The translations under genes were made by a program, and so were the position numbers. The notes beneath the pieces are model-generated. The model made no database searches, was not told the origin of the DNA, and was given only the letters and a program-made list of their open reading frames with translations. Positions 23,457 through 33,924 of a DNA stretch of 64,000 nt are shown piece after piece. Origin of the DNA: Providencia zhijiangensis (GTDB taxonomy: Bacteria; Pseudomonadota; Gammaproteobacteria; Enterobacterales; Enterobacteriaceae); contig NZ_CP135990.1 in NCBI RefSeq assembly GCF_030315915.2, forward strand, positions 248,001 to 312,000. Direction: 5' to 3'. The stretch's first letter is position 1; every line of letters begins with the position of its first letter.

Positions 23457-24124
23457 GTTTCTATCTCCCTCATTTTCCCAACTCCTTTTCGTGACGACGA
23501 TTATGCTCATTTAATACATATTACGTATTAATAAGCTTTCCATTGCTTCTAAGCTAAGTTGCTCAGAACAAAACCAGTCTACCTATTAAAACCAGCCTAC
23601 CTATCGAAACAAGTCCGCTAATCAAAACTAACCTTCATAATCTGATTGGTATTTTCCCCCGTGATTCCCTGAAAATGGTAAGAGGATATATAAATCCGCC
23701 AATAATTCTTTTTAGTATAAAAAACATGCAAAACAATCAGCTAACAAATAGTTTCATGTGAATTCTATTTAGCGTTTTATGTTGCAATTTTTTGTATTGC
23801 CCACTATTTCCGCTCAGTAATTCAGCACTTAATCACAAATATACAAATAATTAACGTCCTTATAAAAATCTATCCAGTAATGTTTCTGTGGTTATAATCG
23901 CTAGAAAATAAACATTTTCGTAACATATAAGGCTATATTTACACCGAAATTATTCGAAAAATGTTATTTAAGCGAAATTGTTACAGTGAATAATGCTATT
24001 GACGAAATGTATTCCAGTTGATTAATTGCACAGTGAATAACAAAAAATACAGATACGGCATCTGTCTTATCCAAGATGGATTTCAGTATTCGATAAAACA
24101 ACATACACCACAGGAGCATTACCA
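23457..24124 (+). promoter_or_regulatory. dppA upstream region
   Basis: This AT-rich stretch of about 670 bases contains no credible ORF. Two 17-bp tandem imperfect copies (AAACCAGtCTACCTATt, 15 of 17 identical) occur at 23571-23604, with a decayed third copy to 23622. The rest presumably contains the dpp promoter and a long untranslated leader, the latter known in enterobacteria as a target of the sRNA GcvB; I could not locate the exact start site. Confidence 0.45.
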
Positions 24125-25735
24125 ATGACGCTCTCGATGAAAAAGACAGGTTTATTGGCGGTAGGCTTAACATTAGCTGCTTTAGCGGTATCTGCCTCAG
24201 TACAGGCTAAAACACTGGTCTATTGTTCTGAAGGTTCACCTGAAGGGTTTAACCCACAGTTATTCACCTCTGGAACAACTTATGATGCAAGTTCAATTCC
24301 TCTGTATAACCGTTTGGTTGAATTTAAGCTGGGTACAACTGAAATTGAGCCGGGCTTAGCAGAAAGCTGGGAAGTCAGTGACGATGGTAAAGTGTACACA
24401 TTCCACCTGCGTAAAGGCGTGAAGTGGCACTCCAATAAAGATTTCAAACCAAGCCGCGATTTAAATGCGGATGACGTGATCTATACGTTCATGCGCCAAA
24501 AAGATCCAAACCACCCATACCACAAAGTTTCTGGCGGCAGCTATGAATACTTTATGGGAATGGACATGGATAAAATCATCGACAAAGTTGAAAAAGTCGA
24601 TGACAACACCGTTCGTATCACATTAACACGCCCAGAAGCGCCATTCTTAGCGGATATGGCAATGGACTTCGCATCAATCTTATCAGCGGAATATGCTGAT
24701 CAAATGATGAAGGCAAAAACCCCAGAGAAAGTTGACCTGAACCCAATCGGAACAGGGCCTTTTGAACTGCAACAGTATCAGAAAGATTCTCGTATTCTGT
24801 ACAAAGCGAACAAAGATTACTGGGGCACAGTACCGAAGATTGACCGTTTAGTCTTCTCTATCACCCCTGACGCGTCAGTACGTTATGCAAAACTGCAAAA
24901 AAATGAGTGCCAAGTGATGCCGTATCCTAACCCGGCAGACTTAGAGCGCATGAAAGCAGATAAAGACATTACCTTGTTGGAGCAGCCTGGTCTGAACGTA
25001 GGCTACCTGTCTTACAACGTTGAGAAGAAACCATTGGATAACCAAAAAGTTCGTCAAGCGCTGTCGATGGCAGTGAACAAAGACGCCATTATCCAAGCGG
25101 TTTATCAAGGTGCGGGTCAAAAAGCGAAAAACTTAATTCCACCAACTATGTGGGGTTACAACGACGCGATTAAAGATACCGAATATAACCCAGAAAAAGC
25201 CAAGAAATTGCTGGCGGAAGCGGGCTTCCCAGAAGGTTTTGAAATTGACCTGTGGGCAATGCCAGTTCAACGTCCATATAACCCGAATGCTCGTCGAATG
25301 GCAGAAATGATCCAAGCTGACTGGGCGAAAATCGGCGTTAAATCGAAAGTGGTTAGCTACGAATGGGGTGAATACCTGAAACGAGCTAAGAGCGGCGAAC
25401 CTCAAACTGTGATGATGGGTTGGACTGGGGACAATGGTGACCCTGATAACTTCTTCGCGACCTTATTCAGCTGTGCTGCGAAAAAACAGGGTTCTAACTA
25501 CTCTAAATGGTGTAATCAAAGCTTTGAAGATGTGATCCAGCCTGCGCGTATGACTGCGGATCACAACAAACGTGTCGAACTGTACAAACAAGCTCAAGTG
25601 ATAATGAACGAACAAGCGCCTGCGCTGATCGTCGCTCACTCCACCGTGTTTGAGCCAGTGCGTAAAGAAGTAAAAGGCTACGTGGTTGATCCGTTAGGTA
25701 AACACCACTTCGAAAACGTAGACATTGATAAGTAA
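24125..25735 (+). CDS. dppA: periplasmic dipeptide-binding protein DppA
   Basis: The 536-residue solute-binding protein delivers dipeptides to the DppBCDF transporter and serves as a chemotaxis ligand receptor in E. coli. A signal peptide of about 29 residues ends in V-Q-A, followed by mature [14 protein letters not shown]. The SBP family 5 fold spans the rest. Length matches E. coli DppA (535). ATG at 24125 is chosen because it aligns with the family N-terminus and follows an AGGAG site. An intercistronic hairpin separates it from dppB. Confidence 0.97.
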   Translation: MTLSMKKTGLLAVGLTLAALAVSASVQAKTLVYCSEGSPEGFNPQLFTSGTTYDASSIPLYNRLVEFKLGTTEIEPGLAESWEVSDDGKVYTFHLRKGVKWHSNKDFKPSRDLNADDVIYTFMRQKDPNHPYHKVSGGSYEYFMGMDMDKIIDKVEKVDDNTVRITLTRPEAPFLADMAMDFASILSAEYADQMMKAKTPEKVDLNPIGTGPFELQQYQKDSRILYKANKDYWGTVPKIDRLVFSITPDASVRYAKLQKNECQVMPYPNPADLERMKADKDITLLEQPGLNVGYLSYNVEKKPLDNQKVRQALSMAVNKDAIIQAVYQGAGQKAKNLIPPTMWGYNDAIKDTEYNPEKAKKLLAEAGFPEGFEIDLWAMPVQRPYNPNARRMAEMIQADWAKIGVKSKVVSYEWGEYLKRAKSGEPQTVMMGWTGDNGDPDNFFATLFSCAAKKQGSNYSKWCNQSFEDVIQPARMTADHNKRVELYKQAQVIMNEQAPALIVAHSTVFEPVRKEVKGYVVDPLGKHHFENVDIDK

Positions 25736-25754
25736 TTGTTTTTAATCTGTAAAT

Positions 25755-25790
25755 GCCCTTCGTTGCCTCTTTGCAGCGGAGGGCGTTTTC
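25755..25790 (+). terminator. dppA-dppB intercistronic hairpin
   Basis: A 12-bp stem with G-U pairs (GCCCTTCGTTGC / GCAGCGGAGGGC) is followed by GTTTTCT. It lies in the 176-base gap between dppA and dppB and probably attenuates transcription or protects dppA mRNA, as expected for a binding protein made in excess. Confidence 0.7.
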
Positions 25791-25911
25791 TCCTCTGACG
25801 TTCAGAAGATGCAGATAAATTTAGTTATTTGTGAGCAGATGAAAACGTTGTTTTTCTGACCAGCCAAGCGGACTAAGAGCCGTCGACGGCATTATTAAAG
25901 AGACTCAGGAT

Positions 25912-26931
25912 ATGCTGCAATTTATCCTCCGACGATTCGGGCTCGTGATCCCCACCTTTATCGGTATCACGCTACTTACTTTTGCTTTCGTTCACATGAT
26001 CCCAGGCGACCCTGTCATGATTATGGCGGGTGAACGCGGATTATCCCCAGAAAGACACGCTTATTTAATGGCTGAATTAGGACTCGACCAGCCACTTTGG
26101 AAACAATACCTCCATTATCTGAACGGCATAATGCATGGAGACTTAGGGATCTCCTTAAAAAGCCGAATCGGCGTTTGGGAAGAATTTTTACCTCGCTTTT
26201 TAGCCACCGTAGAACTAGCCACTTGCGCCATGATTTTTGCGGTTTCTGTTGGTATCCCTGTGGGGGTTTTAGCGGCAGTTAAACGTGGTTCAATTTTCGA
26301 TCACACGGCGATCGGTGTTTCATTAACGGGCTACTCTATGCCGATCTTCTGGTGGGGGATCATGTTGATCATGCTGGTCTCTGTTCAGTGGGATCTCACT
26401 CCTGTTGCGGGAAGGGTAAGCGACACCGTTTTCCTTGATGACTCGAATCCGCTCACGGGCTTTATGCTGATTGATACCCTAATTTGGGGGGAAGCGGGAG
26501 ACTTCAAAGATGCAGTGGAGCATTTAATTTTGCCATCCATTGTGCTCGGAACCATTCCACTGGCAGTGATTGTGCGTATGACCCGCTCGGCGATGCTGGA
26601 AGTATTAGGGGAAGACTATATTCGTACGGCGAGAGCTAAAGGTGTTAGCCGTGCTCGCGTGATTTTAATTCACGCCCTGCGTAACGCATTACTGCCGGTT
26701 GTCACGGTAATTGGTCTGCAGGTCGGTGTGATGCTCGCCGGTGCCATTTTGACGGAAACCATTTTCTCATGGCCGGGGTTAGGTCGTTGGTTAATTGAAG
26801 GATTACAACGTCGAGATTATCCAGTGGTTCAAGGTGGCGTTTTACTTGTCGCAACGTTGATTATCTTCGTTAACTTAGTGGTTGATGTGCTGTATGGCAT
26901 TGTTAACCCACGTATTCGTCATAAAAAATAA
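25912..26931 (+). CDS. dppB: dipeptide ABC transporter permease DppB
   Basis: The 339-residue inner membrane permease has about six membrane segments. The EAA loop that contacts the ATPases is visible as D-Y-I-R-T-A-R-A-K-G-V-S near residues 225-236. Length matches E. coli DppB (339). It pairs with DppC to form the channel. The start ATG follows an A-C-T-C-A-G-G-A ribosome site. Confidence 0.97.
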   Translation: MLQFILRRFGLVIPTFIGITLLTFAFVHMIPGDPVMIMAGERGLSPERHAYLMAELGLDQPLWKQYLHYLNGIMHGDLGISLKSRIGVWEEFLPRFLATVELATCAMIFAVSVGIPVGVLAAVKRGSIFDHTAIGVSLTGYSMPIFWWGIMLIMLVSVQWDLTPVAGRVSDTVFLDDSNPLTGFMLIDTLIWGEAGDFKDAVEHLILPSIVLGTIPLAVIVRMTRSAMLEVLGEDYIRTARAKGVSRARVILIHALRNALLPVVTVIGLQVGVMLAGAILTETIFSWPGLGRWLIEGLQRRDYPVVQGGVLLVATLIIFVNLVVDVLYGIVNPRIRHKK

Positions 26932-26942
26932 GGAGCGCAAAC

Positions 26943-27845
26943 ATGTCTCAAACAACTGAGTCGAAAGCTGTCAGCGCCCCGAAGCCGATGACACCATTAC
27001 AAGAATTTTGGCATTATTTTAAGCGCAACAAAGGCGCGGTCGTGGGGATGTTCTACATCATTTTGATGGTGTTAATTGCGATCCTTGCGGGGGTATTAGC
27101 GCCTCATGCGCCTGATGAGCAATTCCGTCAGGCATTGTTGACTCCTCCAGTTTGGGAAGAGGGGGGGTCATGGGAGTTTATTCTTGGCACGGATGATGTC
27201 GGTCGCGATTTATTATCTCGCCTAATGTACGGAGCAAGGCTTTCGTTATTAGTGGGCTGTCTCGTGGTGGTGTTATCCCTAATTATGGGGGTGACTATTG
27301 GGGTGATTGCGGGCTATTTTGGCGGCGTAGTGGATGCACTGATTATGCGTGTCGTCGACATTATGTTGGCTCTGCCAAGCTTGTTACTCGCATTGGTCTT
27401 GGTGGCCATTTTCGGTCCCTCGATTGTCAATGCCTCGATAGCGTTAACCTTTGTGGCATTACCGCACTATATTCGTTTGACGCGAGCCGCGGTGCTGGTG
27501 GAAGTGAATCGTGACTATGTGACTGCCTCGAGAGTGGCAGGTGCAGGGGCATTGCGTCAAATGTTCGTTAATATTTTACCTAACTGTCTGGCTCCGCTGA
27601 TTGTTCAGGCATCTTTAGGCTTCTCGAATGCCATCTTAGATATGGCTGCACTGGGTTTTCTGGGAATGGGGGCGCAGCCACCAACTCCAGAATGGGGAAC
27701 TATGTTGTCTGATGTGTTGCAGTTCGCACAAAGCGCATGGTGGGTTGTCACGTTCCCTGGATTAGCAATTTTATTAACGGTATTAGCGTTTAACCTTATG
27801 GGTGATGGTTTACGTGACGCCTTTGATCCAAAACTCAAGCAGTGA
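26943..27845 (+). CDS. dppC: dipeptide ABC transporter permease DppC
   Basis: The 300-residue permease has a cytoplasmic N-terminal tail, a first membrane helix around residues 35-57, and the BPD_transp_1 domain with the EAA loop R-D-Y-V-T-A-S-R-V-A-G-A near 190. Length equals E. coli DppC. It starts 11 bases after dppB with a GGAG site and is followed by dppD 12 bases later. Confidence 0.97.
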   Translation: MSQTTESKAVSAPKPMTPLQEFWHYFKRNKGAVVGMFYIILMVLIAILAGVLAPHAPDEQFRQALLTPPVWEEGGSWEFILGTDDVGRDLLSRLMYGARLSLLVGCLVVVLSLIMGVTIGVIAGYFGGVVDALIMRVVDIMLALPSLLLALVLVAIFGPSIVNASIALTFVALPHYIRLTRAAVLVEVNRDYVTASRVAGAGALRQMFVNILPNCLAPLIVQASLGFSNAILDMAALGFLGMGAQPPTPEWGTMLSDVLQFAQSAWWVVTFPGLAILLTVLAFNLMGDGLRDAFDPKLKQ

Positions 27846-27857
27846 TGAGGTAATCTA

Positions 27858-28838
27858 ATGGCATTGTTAAATGTAGAAGAACTTTCCGTTCACTTTGGTG
27901 ACGAAGGAACCCCGTTTCGCGCCGTTGACCGCATCAGCTACCAAGTTGAGAAAGGGCAAGTGGTGGGGATCGTCGGCGAATCAGGTTCAGGTAAATCAGT
28001 TAGCTCACTGGCGATCATGGGGTTAATTGATTACCCCGGCAAAGTGATGGCGAAATCGTTGCAATTTGATGGACGTGATTTATTGTCCATCCCTGAAAAA
28101 GAGCGTCGTCAAATTGTCGGCGCAGATGTTGCCATGATTTTCCAAGACCCGATGACCAGTTTGAACCCGTGCTTTACCGTCGGTTATCAGATTATGGAAG
28201 CGCTAAAAGTACACCAAGGGGGCAATAGAAGCACCCGTAAACAGCGGGCAATTGATCTGCTAAATATGGTGGGAATTCCTGATCCGCAGTCGCGCCTTGA
28301 CGTCTATCCACACCAGTTATCTGGCGGGATGAGTCAGCGAATTATGATTGCGATGGCGATTGCGTGTCGTCCAAAACTGTTGATTGCCGATGAGCCAACA
28401 ACCGCGCTCGATGTGACTATTCAGGCGCAAATCATCGAATTATTGCTTGAGTTACAACAACAAGAAAATATGGCGCTAGTACTGATTACCCATGACTTAG
28501 CGTTAGTGTCGGAAGCCGCGCACCATATTATCGTGATGTACGCAGGGCAAGTGGTTGAGTCTGCGAAAGCGAAGGATATTTTTAAACATCCAAGACACCC
28601 ATATACCCAAGCATTGCTGCGCGCACTGCCTGAGTTTGCTAGCAACAAATCGCGTTTAGCTTCTTTGCCGGGTGTTGTACCCGGTAAGTATGACCGCCCT
28701 GAAGGGTGCTTGCTCAACCCGCGTTGCCCGTATGCAACGGATCGTTGTCGCCAAGAGGAGCCTGCGTTACAAACCATTGGTGACCGTCAGGTGAAATGTC
28801 ACATGCCACTGGATGATATGGGGAGACCAACGCTATGA
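27858..28838 (+). CDS. dppD: dipeptide ABC transporter ATPase DppD
   Basis: The 326-residue ATPase has Walker A G-E-S-G-S-G-K-S near residue 39, signature L-S-G-G-M-S-Q-R near 156, Walker B L-L-I-A-D-E-P-T, and the C-terminal oligopeptide-transporter extension with C-L-L-N-P-R-C-P. The cysteine pattern in that tail is typical of iron-sulphur-binding DppD/OppD proteins. Its stop overlaps the dppF start by 4 bases, indicating translational coupling. Confidence 0.97.
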   Translation: MALLNVEELSVHFGDEGTPFRAVDRISYQVEKGQVVGIVGESGSGKSVSSLAIMGLIDYPGKVMAKSLQFDGRDLLSIPEKERRQIVGADVAMIFQDPMTSLNPCFTVGYQIMEALKVHQGGNRSTRKQRAIDLLNMVGIPDPQSRLDVYPHQLSGGMSQRIMIAMAIACRPKLLIADEPTTALDVTIQAQIIELLLELQQQENMALVLITHDLALVSEAAHHIIVMYAGQVVESAKAKDIFKHPRHPYTQALLRALPEFASNKSRLASLPGVVPGKYDRPEGCLLNPRCPYATDRCRQEEPALQTIGDRQVKCHMPLDDMGRPTL

Positions 28839-29845
28839 GTGAGCAACAAGCCAAAGGAATGCCGCTCTTAAAAGCGGTGGATTTAAAAAAATATTATTCT
28901 GTGAAAGGCGGCGTTTTCTCGAAGGAGAAAACACTCAAAGCGCTTGATGGTGTCTCTTTTGAATTAGAAAAAGGGAAAACACTGGCAGTAGTTGGGGAGT
29001 CAGGTTGTGGGAAATCCACGCTTGGGCGCCTGTTAACGATGATTGAGCAACCATCTGCCGGTGAGCTGTATTATCGTGACCAAAACTTGCTAATTGCTGA
29101 TAAAGCAGCAGAGAAACTTCGTCGTCAAAAAATCCAAATTGTCTTTCAAAATCCGTATGGTTCGTTGAACCCACGTAAAAAAGTCGGGCAAATTTTGGAA
29201 GAGCCTTTATTGATTAACACCTCGCTGTCGAAAGAGCAGCGCAAAGAAAAAGTGTTATCAATGATGGCAAAAGTGGGTTTGAAAACCGAGCACTATAGTC
29301 GTTATCCACACATGTTTTCCGGTGGGCAACGGCAACGTATCGCTATCGCTCGTGGGTTGATGTTAGACCCTGATGTGGTGGTGGCGGATGAGCCAGTATC
29401 GGCGTTGGATGTGTCCGTGCGTGCTCAAGTATTGAACCTGATGATGGATTTACAGCAAGAGTTGGGGCTTTCCTATGTGTTCATTTCCCACGATTTATCG
29501 GTAGTAGAGCATATCGCGGATGAAGTGATGGTGATGTATTTGGGGCGTTGTGTGGAAAAGGGGACTAAAGAGCAGATTTTTAACAATCCTCAGCACCCAT
29601 ACACTCAAGCGCTACTTTCTGCGACGCCACGCTTGAACCCTGACCAACGCCGTGAACGCATTAAATTAACGGGAGAATTACCGAGCCCAATGAATCCACC
29701 TCCAGGGTGTGCGTTTGCAGCACGTTGTCGACGCGCTTTTGGTCCATGTACGCAATCTCAGCCTGCATTGAAAAACTACCGTGAGCAGTTAGTCGCTTGT
29801 TTTGCCGTTGATGAAGACGAAAAGCAGGCAATAGTCGCAAATTAA
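28835..29845 (+). CDS. dppF: dipeptide ABC transporter ATPase DppF
   Basis: The 336-residue ATPase partners DppD. Walker A is G-E-S-G-C-G-K-S near residue 55, the signature is F-S-G-G-Q-R-Q-R near 161, and Walker B is [12 protein letters not shown]. The C-terminal C-A-F-A-A-R-C-R extension is conserved. Length matches E. coli DppF (334). Last gene of the operon, followed by a terminator. Confidence 0.97.
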   Translation: MSEQQAKGMPLLKAVDLKKYYSVKGGVFSKEKTLKALDGVSFELEKGKTLAVVGESGCGKSTLGRLLTMIEQPSAGELYYRDQNLLIADKAAEKLRRQKIQIVFQNPYGSLNPRKKVGQILEEPLLINTSLSKEQRKEKVLSMMAKVGLKTEHYSRYPHMFSGGQRQRIAIARGLMLDPDVVVADEPVSALDVSVRAQVLNLMMDLQQELGLSYVFISHDLSVVEHIADEVMVMYLGRCVEKGTKEQIFNNPQHPYTQALLSATPRLNPDQRRERIKLTGELPSPMNPPPGCAFAARCRRAFGPCTQSQPALKNYREQLVACFAVDEDEKQAIVAN

Positions 29846-29854
29846 TCACGTTAG

Positions 29855-29885
29855 ACGGCAGAAAAGCAGACTTTCTGCCGTTTCT
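29855..29885 (+). terminator. dpp operon terminator
   Basis: A 9-10-bp stem ACGGCAGAAA / TTTCTGCCGT is followed by TTCTTC, 10 bases after the dppF stop. Confidence 0.8.
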
Positions 29886-30040
29886 TCATGCTGTATTTAC
29901 TCACTTTAGCGGTTAATTTGGAGCTTATCCTAAATAAGTGATCTTTCTTTTTTAAAGCTGCACCTTTATACGGAAAATCAAGTATACTGTTTGTCCGATT
30001 TTTTCTTTAAAAAGCAGCTTGATTAGGAAGGTTGTGGGAA

Positions 30041-30739
30041 ATGAACACTCGTGTCCAACGTTCACTCACGTTTAAGAGCATGGTCGTATTCTTTGTGATT
30101 ACGTTGCTTTTTCTTGCACTTTTTTTGTCCATTCAATTTACTTACCTCTTAGAACAGCGCAAACAAGATTATTTAAATCAACTGAGCAATGCCGTAGTTC
30201 AAGTCCAAAAACCATTGACGGATTCGCTACTTAGCTCCGATTTAAACGAAGCCAAAAGGCTACTTGTAAGCCTGAAAACCTCGGGGATTATGGGAAAAGC
30301 CATTGTGACGGTGGATAATGCGACGGTAATGAATTTAAGCTTTGCCACGCCGAAACCGATCCCTGAATGGTCTTTACCGCTGATTGGTATTCCGGTGGAG
30401 ATGACTGTCCCATTGTATGCCTATGGCACGATGGCGCCACAAGCGAAACCTCAAGGTTATTTGACGTTACAAGTGGATTCTAACCGGGTTTATCGTTTTG
30501 CACTCAACACATTTGCGTTGTTAACGACAACGTATTTGCTGCTAGCGCTGATTATCTCTATTGCAATGACGTGGTGTGTGAGCCGCATGATTGTACGCCC
30601 ACTGCGTAAAATGGCGGGGGAGTTGCAAGCAAATCAACACATCGACCATTTGGAAGTTTCTCAATATCATCAAGATGATGAGATAGGGTTATTGGCGAAA
30701 GGTTATAATCGTCAAATAAAACAACAAAATTCAGATTAA
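30041..30739 (+). CDS. HmsP/YhjK N-terminal sensor-HAMP protein lacking GGDEF-EAL
   Basis: The 232-residue product aligns with the N-terminus of HmsP/YhjK (PdeK), a membrane cyclic-di-GMP phosphodiesterase. It shares the R-S-L-T-x-K-x-M start, two membrane helices (about residues 16-36 and 149-173) around a periplasmic sensor, and the R-x-x-x-x-P-L-R-x-x-A-x-E-L HAMP start. Full-length relatives continue into GGDEF and EAL domains of some 400 further residues. Here the frame stops just after HAMP, and no GGDEF or EAL motif follows before yhjJ. ATG 30041 has AGGAAGG upstream; a TTG 9 bases earlier is less likely. In E. coli, yhjK lies near yhjJ, so this is the expected locus. It may be a decayed gene or a domain-only regulator. 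Confidence 0.8.
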   Translation: MNTRVQRSLTFKSMVVFFVITLLFLALFLSIQFTYLLEQRKQDYLNQLSNAVVQVQKPLTDSLLSSDLNEAKRLLVSLKTSGIMGKAIVTVDNATVMNLSFATPKPIPEWSLPLIGIPVEMTVPLYAYGTMAPQAKPQGYLTLQVDSNRVYRFALNTFALLTTTYLLLALIISIAMTWCVSRMIVRPLRKMAGELQANQHIDHLEVSQYHQDDEIGLLAKGYNRQIKQQNSD

Positions 30740-31093
30740 GCCATGAACATGTTATAAGGTTTGTGGTCTAATATCATTACACATACCTATCATATTGTTA
30801 GCAGCAAGATTCGGGCGACTTACTCACTATCTGTCGTATCCAAAATGCGAAATATCAGCAGATAAATGGTGATGTTTGACATGCATTTTAGTGATCAACT
30901 TAGCGACTTAGCGTATTGAGCGCCGCCCAATTATCTCAATAACATGCAACGATGTTTTTTTCGGGTATAGTGATAATCAAATTTTTGATGAAGCCAAACT
31001 ATATCGCTTAACCGAGTCAATTAGCGTTTTTCGTTAATTTTTCTGTTGCTGTTTACGGTTAAATACAAGGATATAAAGAACATAGGGGTCTAC
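30740..31093 (+). other. gap between the hmsP remnant and yhjJ
   Basis: These 354 bases contain no credible ORF and no recognisable GGDEF or EAL coding remnant in any frame I read. They presumably carry the yhjJ promoter. Confidence 0.5.
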
Positions 31094-32626
31094 ATGCAGG
31101 GTTTGAAAGTGCGATATATCATCGGCGTGGTACTTTTATCAGTCACTGGTTTTGCTAGTGCTGAACCTTTACAACCCGATCCAGCATGGCAGCAAGGAAA
31201 GCTCGAGAATGGCTTTAATTGGCAGTTATTACAAACACCACAGCGTCCAAATGATCGAATCCAACTTCGGTTAGCCATTAAAACAGGTTCGTTATCTGAA
31301 AAAGCCAGTGAAAAAGGGTACAGTTATCTGATCCCTAGAATGGCGCTATTCCATCAATCTGAAGCTTTCCCTGCAGCTACATTACAAAATTTTTGGCGTC
31401 AGGCAACCGACCCTGATATGCCGCTACCTCCAGCCGTGGTTTCTTACGACTACACAATTTATAGTTTAAGCCTGCCTAACAACCGCCCTGATTTGGTGAA
31501 ACAAGCATTAAGTTGGTTGGCAACGTCTGTCGCTGGGGCGCAGTATACTGAGAATTCATTGCAGAGTGGCTTAACAGTTCCTAATATTCCAGTGGCTACC
31601 TTGCCTGTAAATGCCAATGACCCTGTTTGGCGTGCCCGTCTCAATGGGTCGGCGATGCTAGGTTATGATCCAGGACAGAAGCCAAACGGTAAAGTCGATT
31701 TAGCCAGTGTGAATTCGTTCTATCAAAAATGGTACACACCCGATGTTATGACGTTATACGTCGCGGGACATGTGGATTCTCGCATGCTATCTGACAGTAT
31801 CACTCAAGCGTTTTCATCATTAGAAGGCAAGCGCTCTGAGCCTGTTTCGGTTGCCGTTTTATCGTCAGTTAAGCCTCAGGCAATTGATATTCTTCAAGAT
31901 AAATCAACGCAAGATACGCTTTCTCTAATTTGGGATATCGATTGGTTACCCATTAAGGATTCCAACGTATTGCTGCGTTATTGGGGAAGCGACCTCGCTC
32001 GTGAAGCCATTTACCGCTCATTGCAGAAAACCTTTAAACAAAAGTTTGCTGAAGATGGTGTGACCCCAGGCTTAGATTGTCGTGTTCAGTATCAAAAAGC
32101 GAGTTGCACGTTAGCCATTTCTGCACCACCAGAAAAAATGGCCGCAGTAGCAGATGTGGCGCTGAACGAACTGGCGACAATCAAACAAAATGGTATTGAC
32201 CCAGAGCTGTTCAACGACATGATGAAAGAGAAGCAAGTTCAATTATCACAACTGTTTGCGGCATATGCACGTACCAGTACCGATGTGTTAATTAGCCAGC
32301 GTTTGATTTCACAACAAAATGGCGTTGTGGATATCGCTCCTGAGCAGTATCAATTACTCAGACAAGCGTTCTTAGGGACTCAAAATCTTGAACAAGTGAA
32401 TATGGAAGCGCGTCGTTTACTGTCTCAAGAAGCAGCGATTGTCTTAGCGCAACCGAAAGAAAAACAGACCATGGATGCGGAGCAAATTCGTCAGAAATTC
32501 ACGCAAGTGTTATGGCCTAAATTACCTGTGGTTGTGGAGCCGGCACCTGAATCTCCAGCAGTCGCAGAGCCTCAAGAGGGCGAGCCTGCACCAGCGTTAC
32601 CGATTCCAGCACCATTGACTCGTTAG
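31094..32626 (+). CDS. yhjJ: M16-family pseudo-peptidase YhjJ
   Basis: The 510-residue periplasmic protein is related to M16 zinc peptidases and to E. coli YhjJ. A signal peptide ends near residue 24 (A-S-A). The region that carries H-x-x-E-H in active enzymes reads G-Y-S-Y-L-I-P-R-M here, so zinc ligands are missing; E. coli YhjJ also lacks them. The C-terminus is a proline- and glutamate-rich tail. The ATG at 31094 is preferred over the upstream ATG at 31046 because it follows AGGGG and directly precedes the signal peptide. Confidence 0.88.
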   Translation: MQGLKVRYIIGVVLLSVTGFASAEPLQPDPAWQQGKLENGFNWQLLQTPQRPNDRIQLRLAIKTGSLSEKASEKGYSYLIPRMALFHQSEAFPAATLQNFWRQATDPDMPLPPAVVSYDYTIYSLSLPNNRPDLVKQALSWLATSVAGAQYTENSLQSGLTVPNIPVATLPVNANDPVWRARLNGSAMLGYDPGQKPNGKVDLASVNSFYQKWYTPDVMTLYVAGHVDSRMLSDSITQAFSSLEGKRSEPVSVAVLSSVKPQAIDILQDKSTQDTLSLIWDIDWLPIKDSNVLLRYWGSDLAREAIYRSLQKTFKQKFAEDGVTPGLDCRVQYQKASCTLAISAPPEKMAAVADVALNELATIKQNGIDPELFNDMMKEKQVQLSQLFAAYARTSTDVLISQRLISQQNGVVDIAPEQYQLLRQAFLGTQNLEQVNMEARRLLSQEAAIVLAQPKEKQTMDAEQIRQKFTQVLWPKLPVVVEPAPESPAVAEPQEGEPAPALPIPAPLTR

Positions 32627-32640
32627 TGGTTAACTGAATA

Positions 32641-32673
32641 AAAATAGCCCTCAATAATGAGGGCTATTTTTTT
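32641..32673 (+). terminator. yhjJ terminator
   Basis: A 13-bp stem AAAATAGCCCTCA / TGAGGGCTATTTT with a 4-nt loop is followed by T residues. It is positioned to serve the convergent hydrolase gene as well. Confidence 0.9.
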
Positions 32674-32687
32674 GTGTTGATGGCGCT

Positions 32688-33680
32688 TTATTTAGACGTC
32701 AACAATGCTTCAATCGCGTTAATCAGTACGTTCCGTGAATCTCGATTATCCACAAAACCCGCAGCACTGGTTTGAGTTGCCGGTGAGTAGTACGCAACGG
32801 AACCCCAAAAGCCTAAATGGGAATAGAGTGTCATGCCGTTGACCTCGCTGACCATGATCCCTTGCCGATAGCCTTGCGCCCCTTCATGGGAACCTGCACT
32901 TAACATGGTGTCTAAGGTTTCTGATTTGGTAAAAATCTTACCGCTAAATAGCGCTTCAAAGAACTGTGCCATTTGTTTCGAGGACATCACTAAGCCACCA
33001 CCGCCATACACATCCATTGAAGGATCCATGTCGGAGCAATCGAGTTTTCCGAGGTACTGTTTTGCACGAGGTTCCGTTGTGGCAGGGAATTCAAACGTTT
33101 CCCAGTAAGCGCTCTGCAAGCCAATTTCATTAAATTTCAAAAGTTCTCGGACAGCTTCTCCCAATGCTTGCCCCGTCATTCGCTCAATAATATTCCCAAG
33201 CAGAATATAGCCCGTATCAGAATAGATAAAAGCTTCAGAAGGACGGAAAAAGGGGTGATCTTGCTGAACATATAGTTCAATTTGCTCTGAACGTGTCCAT
33301 TGATAATCAGGACGTTTTAAGACGTCTTTGAGGTATTCCTCGTTGGCATGATCCAATAGCCCGCTACTGTGGTTGAGTAGGTGGCGGATCGTAATCGCCT
33401 CGGTGTCATATTTTGGTGAGAGTAATTGATTGTATTTGTGTGAAATATAATGAGAAATGCTGTCATCCACAAACAGCTTTCCCATTTCAGCCAAGCGTAA
33501 AATCGCTGCGGCGGTAAAGGGTTTGGTGTTACTCGCAATGCGCAAAGGCGTATCGACAGTTAATGGTTTCCCCGCAAGATCGCTACCTCGCGCGCAGAAT
33601 GTTCCAATGCAGTTTTGTGGCTGATTATGGTAATAAACGACGACACCACAAGATAGATTTTCCAATTGAGAGATTAGCAT
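32688..33680 (-). CDS. serine beta-lactamase-like hydrolase
   Basis: The 330-residue product belongs to the beta-lactamase/class C penicillin-binding-like superfamily. The nucleophile motif S-x-x-K appears as S-N-T-K near residue 50. The second motif reads Y-S-D (near 154) where Y-x-N is usual, and H-L-G (near 288) stands in the K-T-G position. No signal peptide is present, which argues for a cytoplasmic esterase or peptidase rather than an AmpC-type resistance enzyme. It converges on yhjJ. The substrate cannot be deduced from sequence. Confidence 0.8.
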   Translation of the reverse strand: MLISQLENLSCGVVVYYHNQPQNCIGTFCARGSDLAGKPLTVDTPLRIASNTKPFTAAAILRLAEMGKLFVDDSISHYISHKYNQLLSPKYDTEAITIRHLLNHSSGLLDHANEEYLKDVLKRPDYQWTRSEQIELYVQQDHPFFRPSEAFIYSDTGYILLGNIIERMTGQALGEAVRELLKFNEIGLQSAYWETFEFPATTEPRAKQYLGKLDCSDMDPSMDVYGGGGLVMSSKQMAQFFEALFSGKIFTKSETLDTMLSAGSHEGAQGYRQGIMVSEVNGMTLYSHLGFWGSVAYYSPATQTSAAGFVDNRDSRNVLINAIEALLTSK

Positions 33681-33924
33681 TGTCGGCTTCCTTAGGTGCA
33701 GGCTTACTGTATCTTCGGCTGTTTGTCGCTATAACATACACGCTTAAAATGCGTTTAGTTTACTAATTTTATGATAGTAATGAGAAATGCGGCTGTTATC
33801 ACATTCCGAAAAACAGTTAGGTTCATTGGATTAATATTGGGATAGAATGTTAAAGATACATATTATATGCAATTTATTAACATGCTATTCATCTATCGCG
33901 TAAGCATAAAAAGGTAAGGAAAGT

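Noticed and set aside
23270..23510. Minus-strand ORFs across the tRNA-Pro gene
   Set aside because: They are translations of the antisense of a tRNA and its terminator; a common false gene call.
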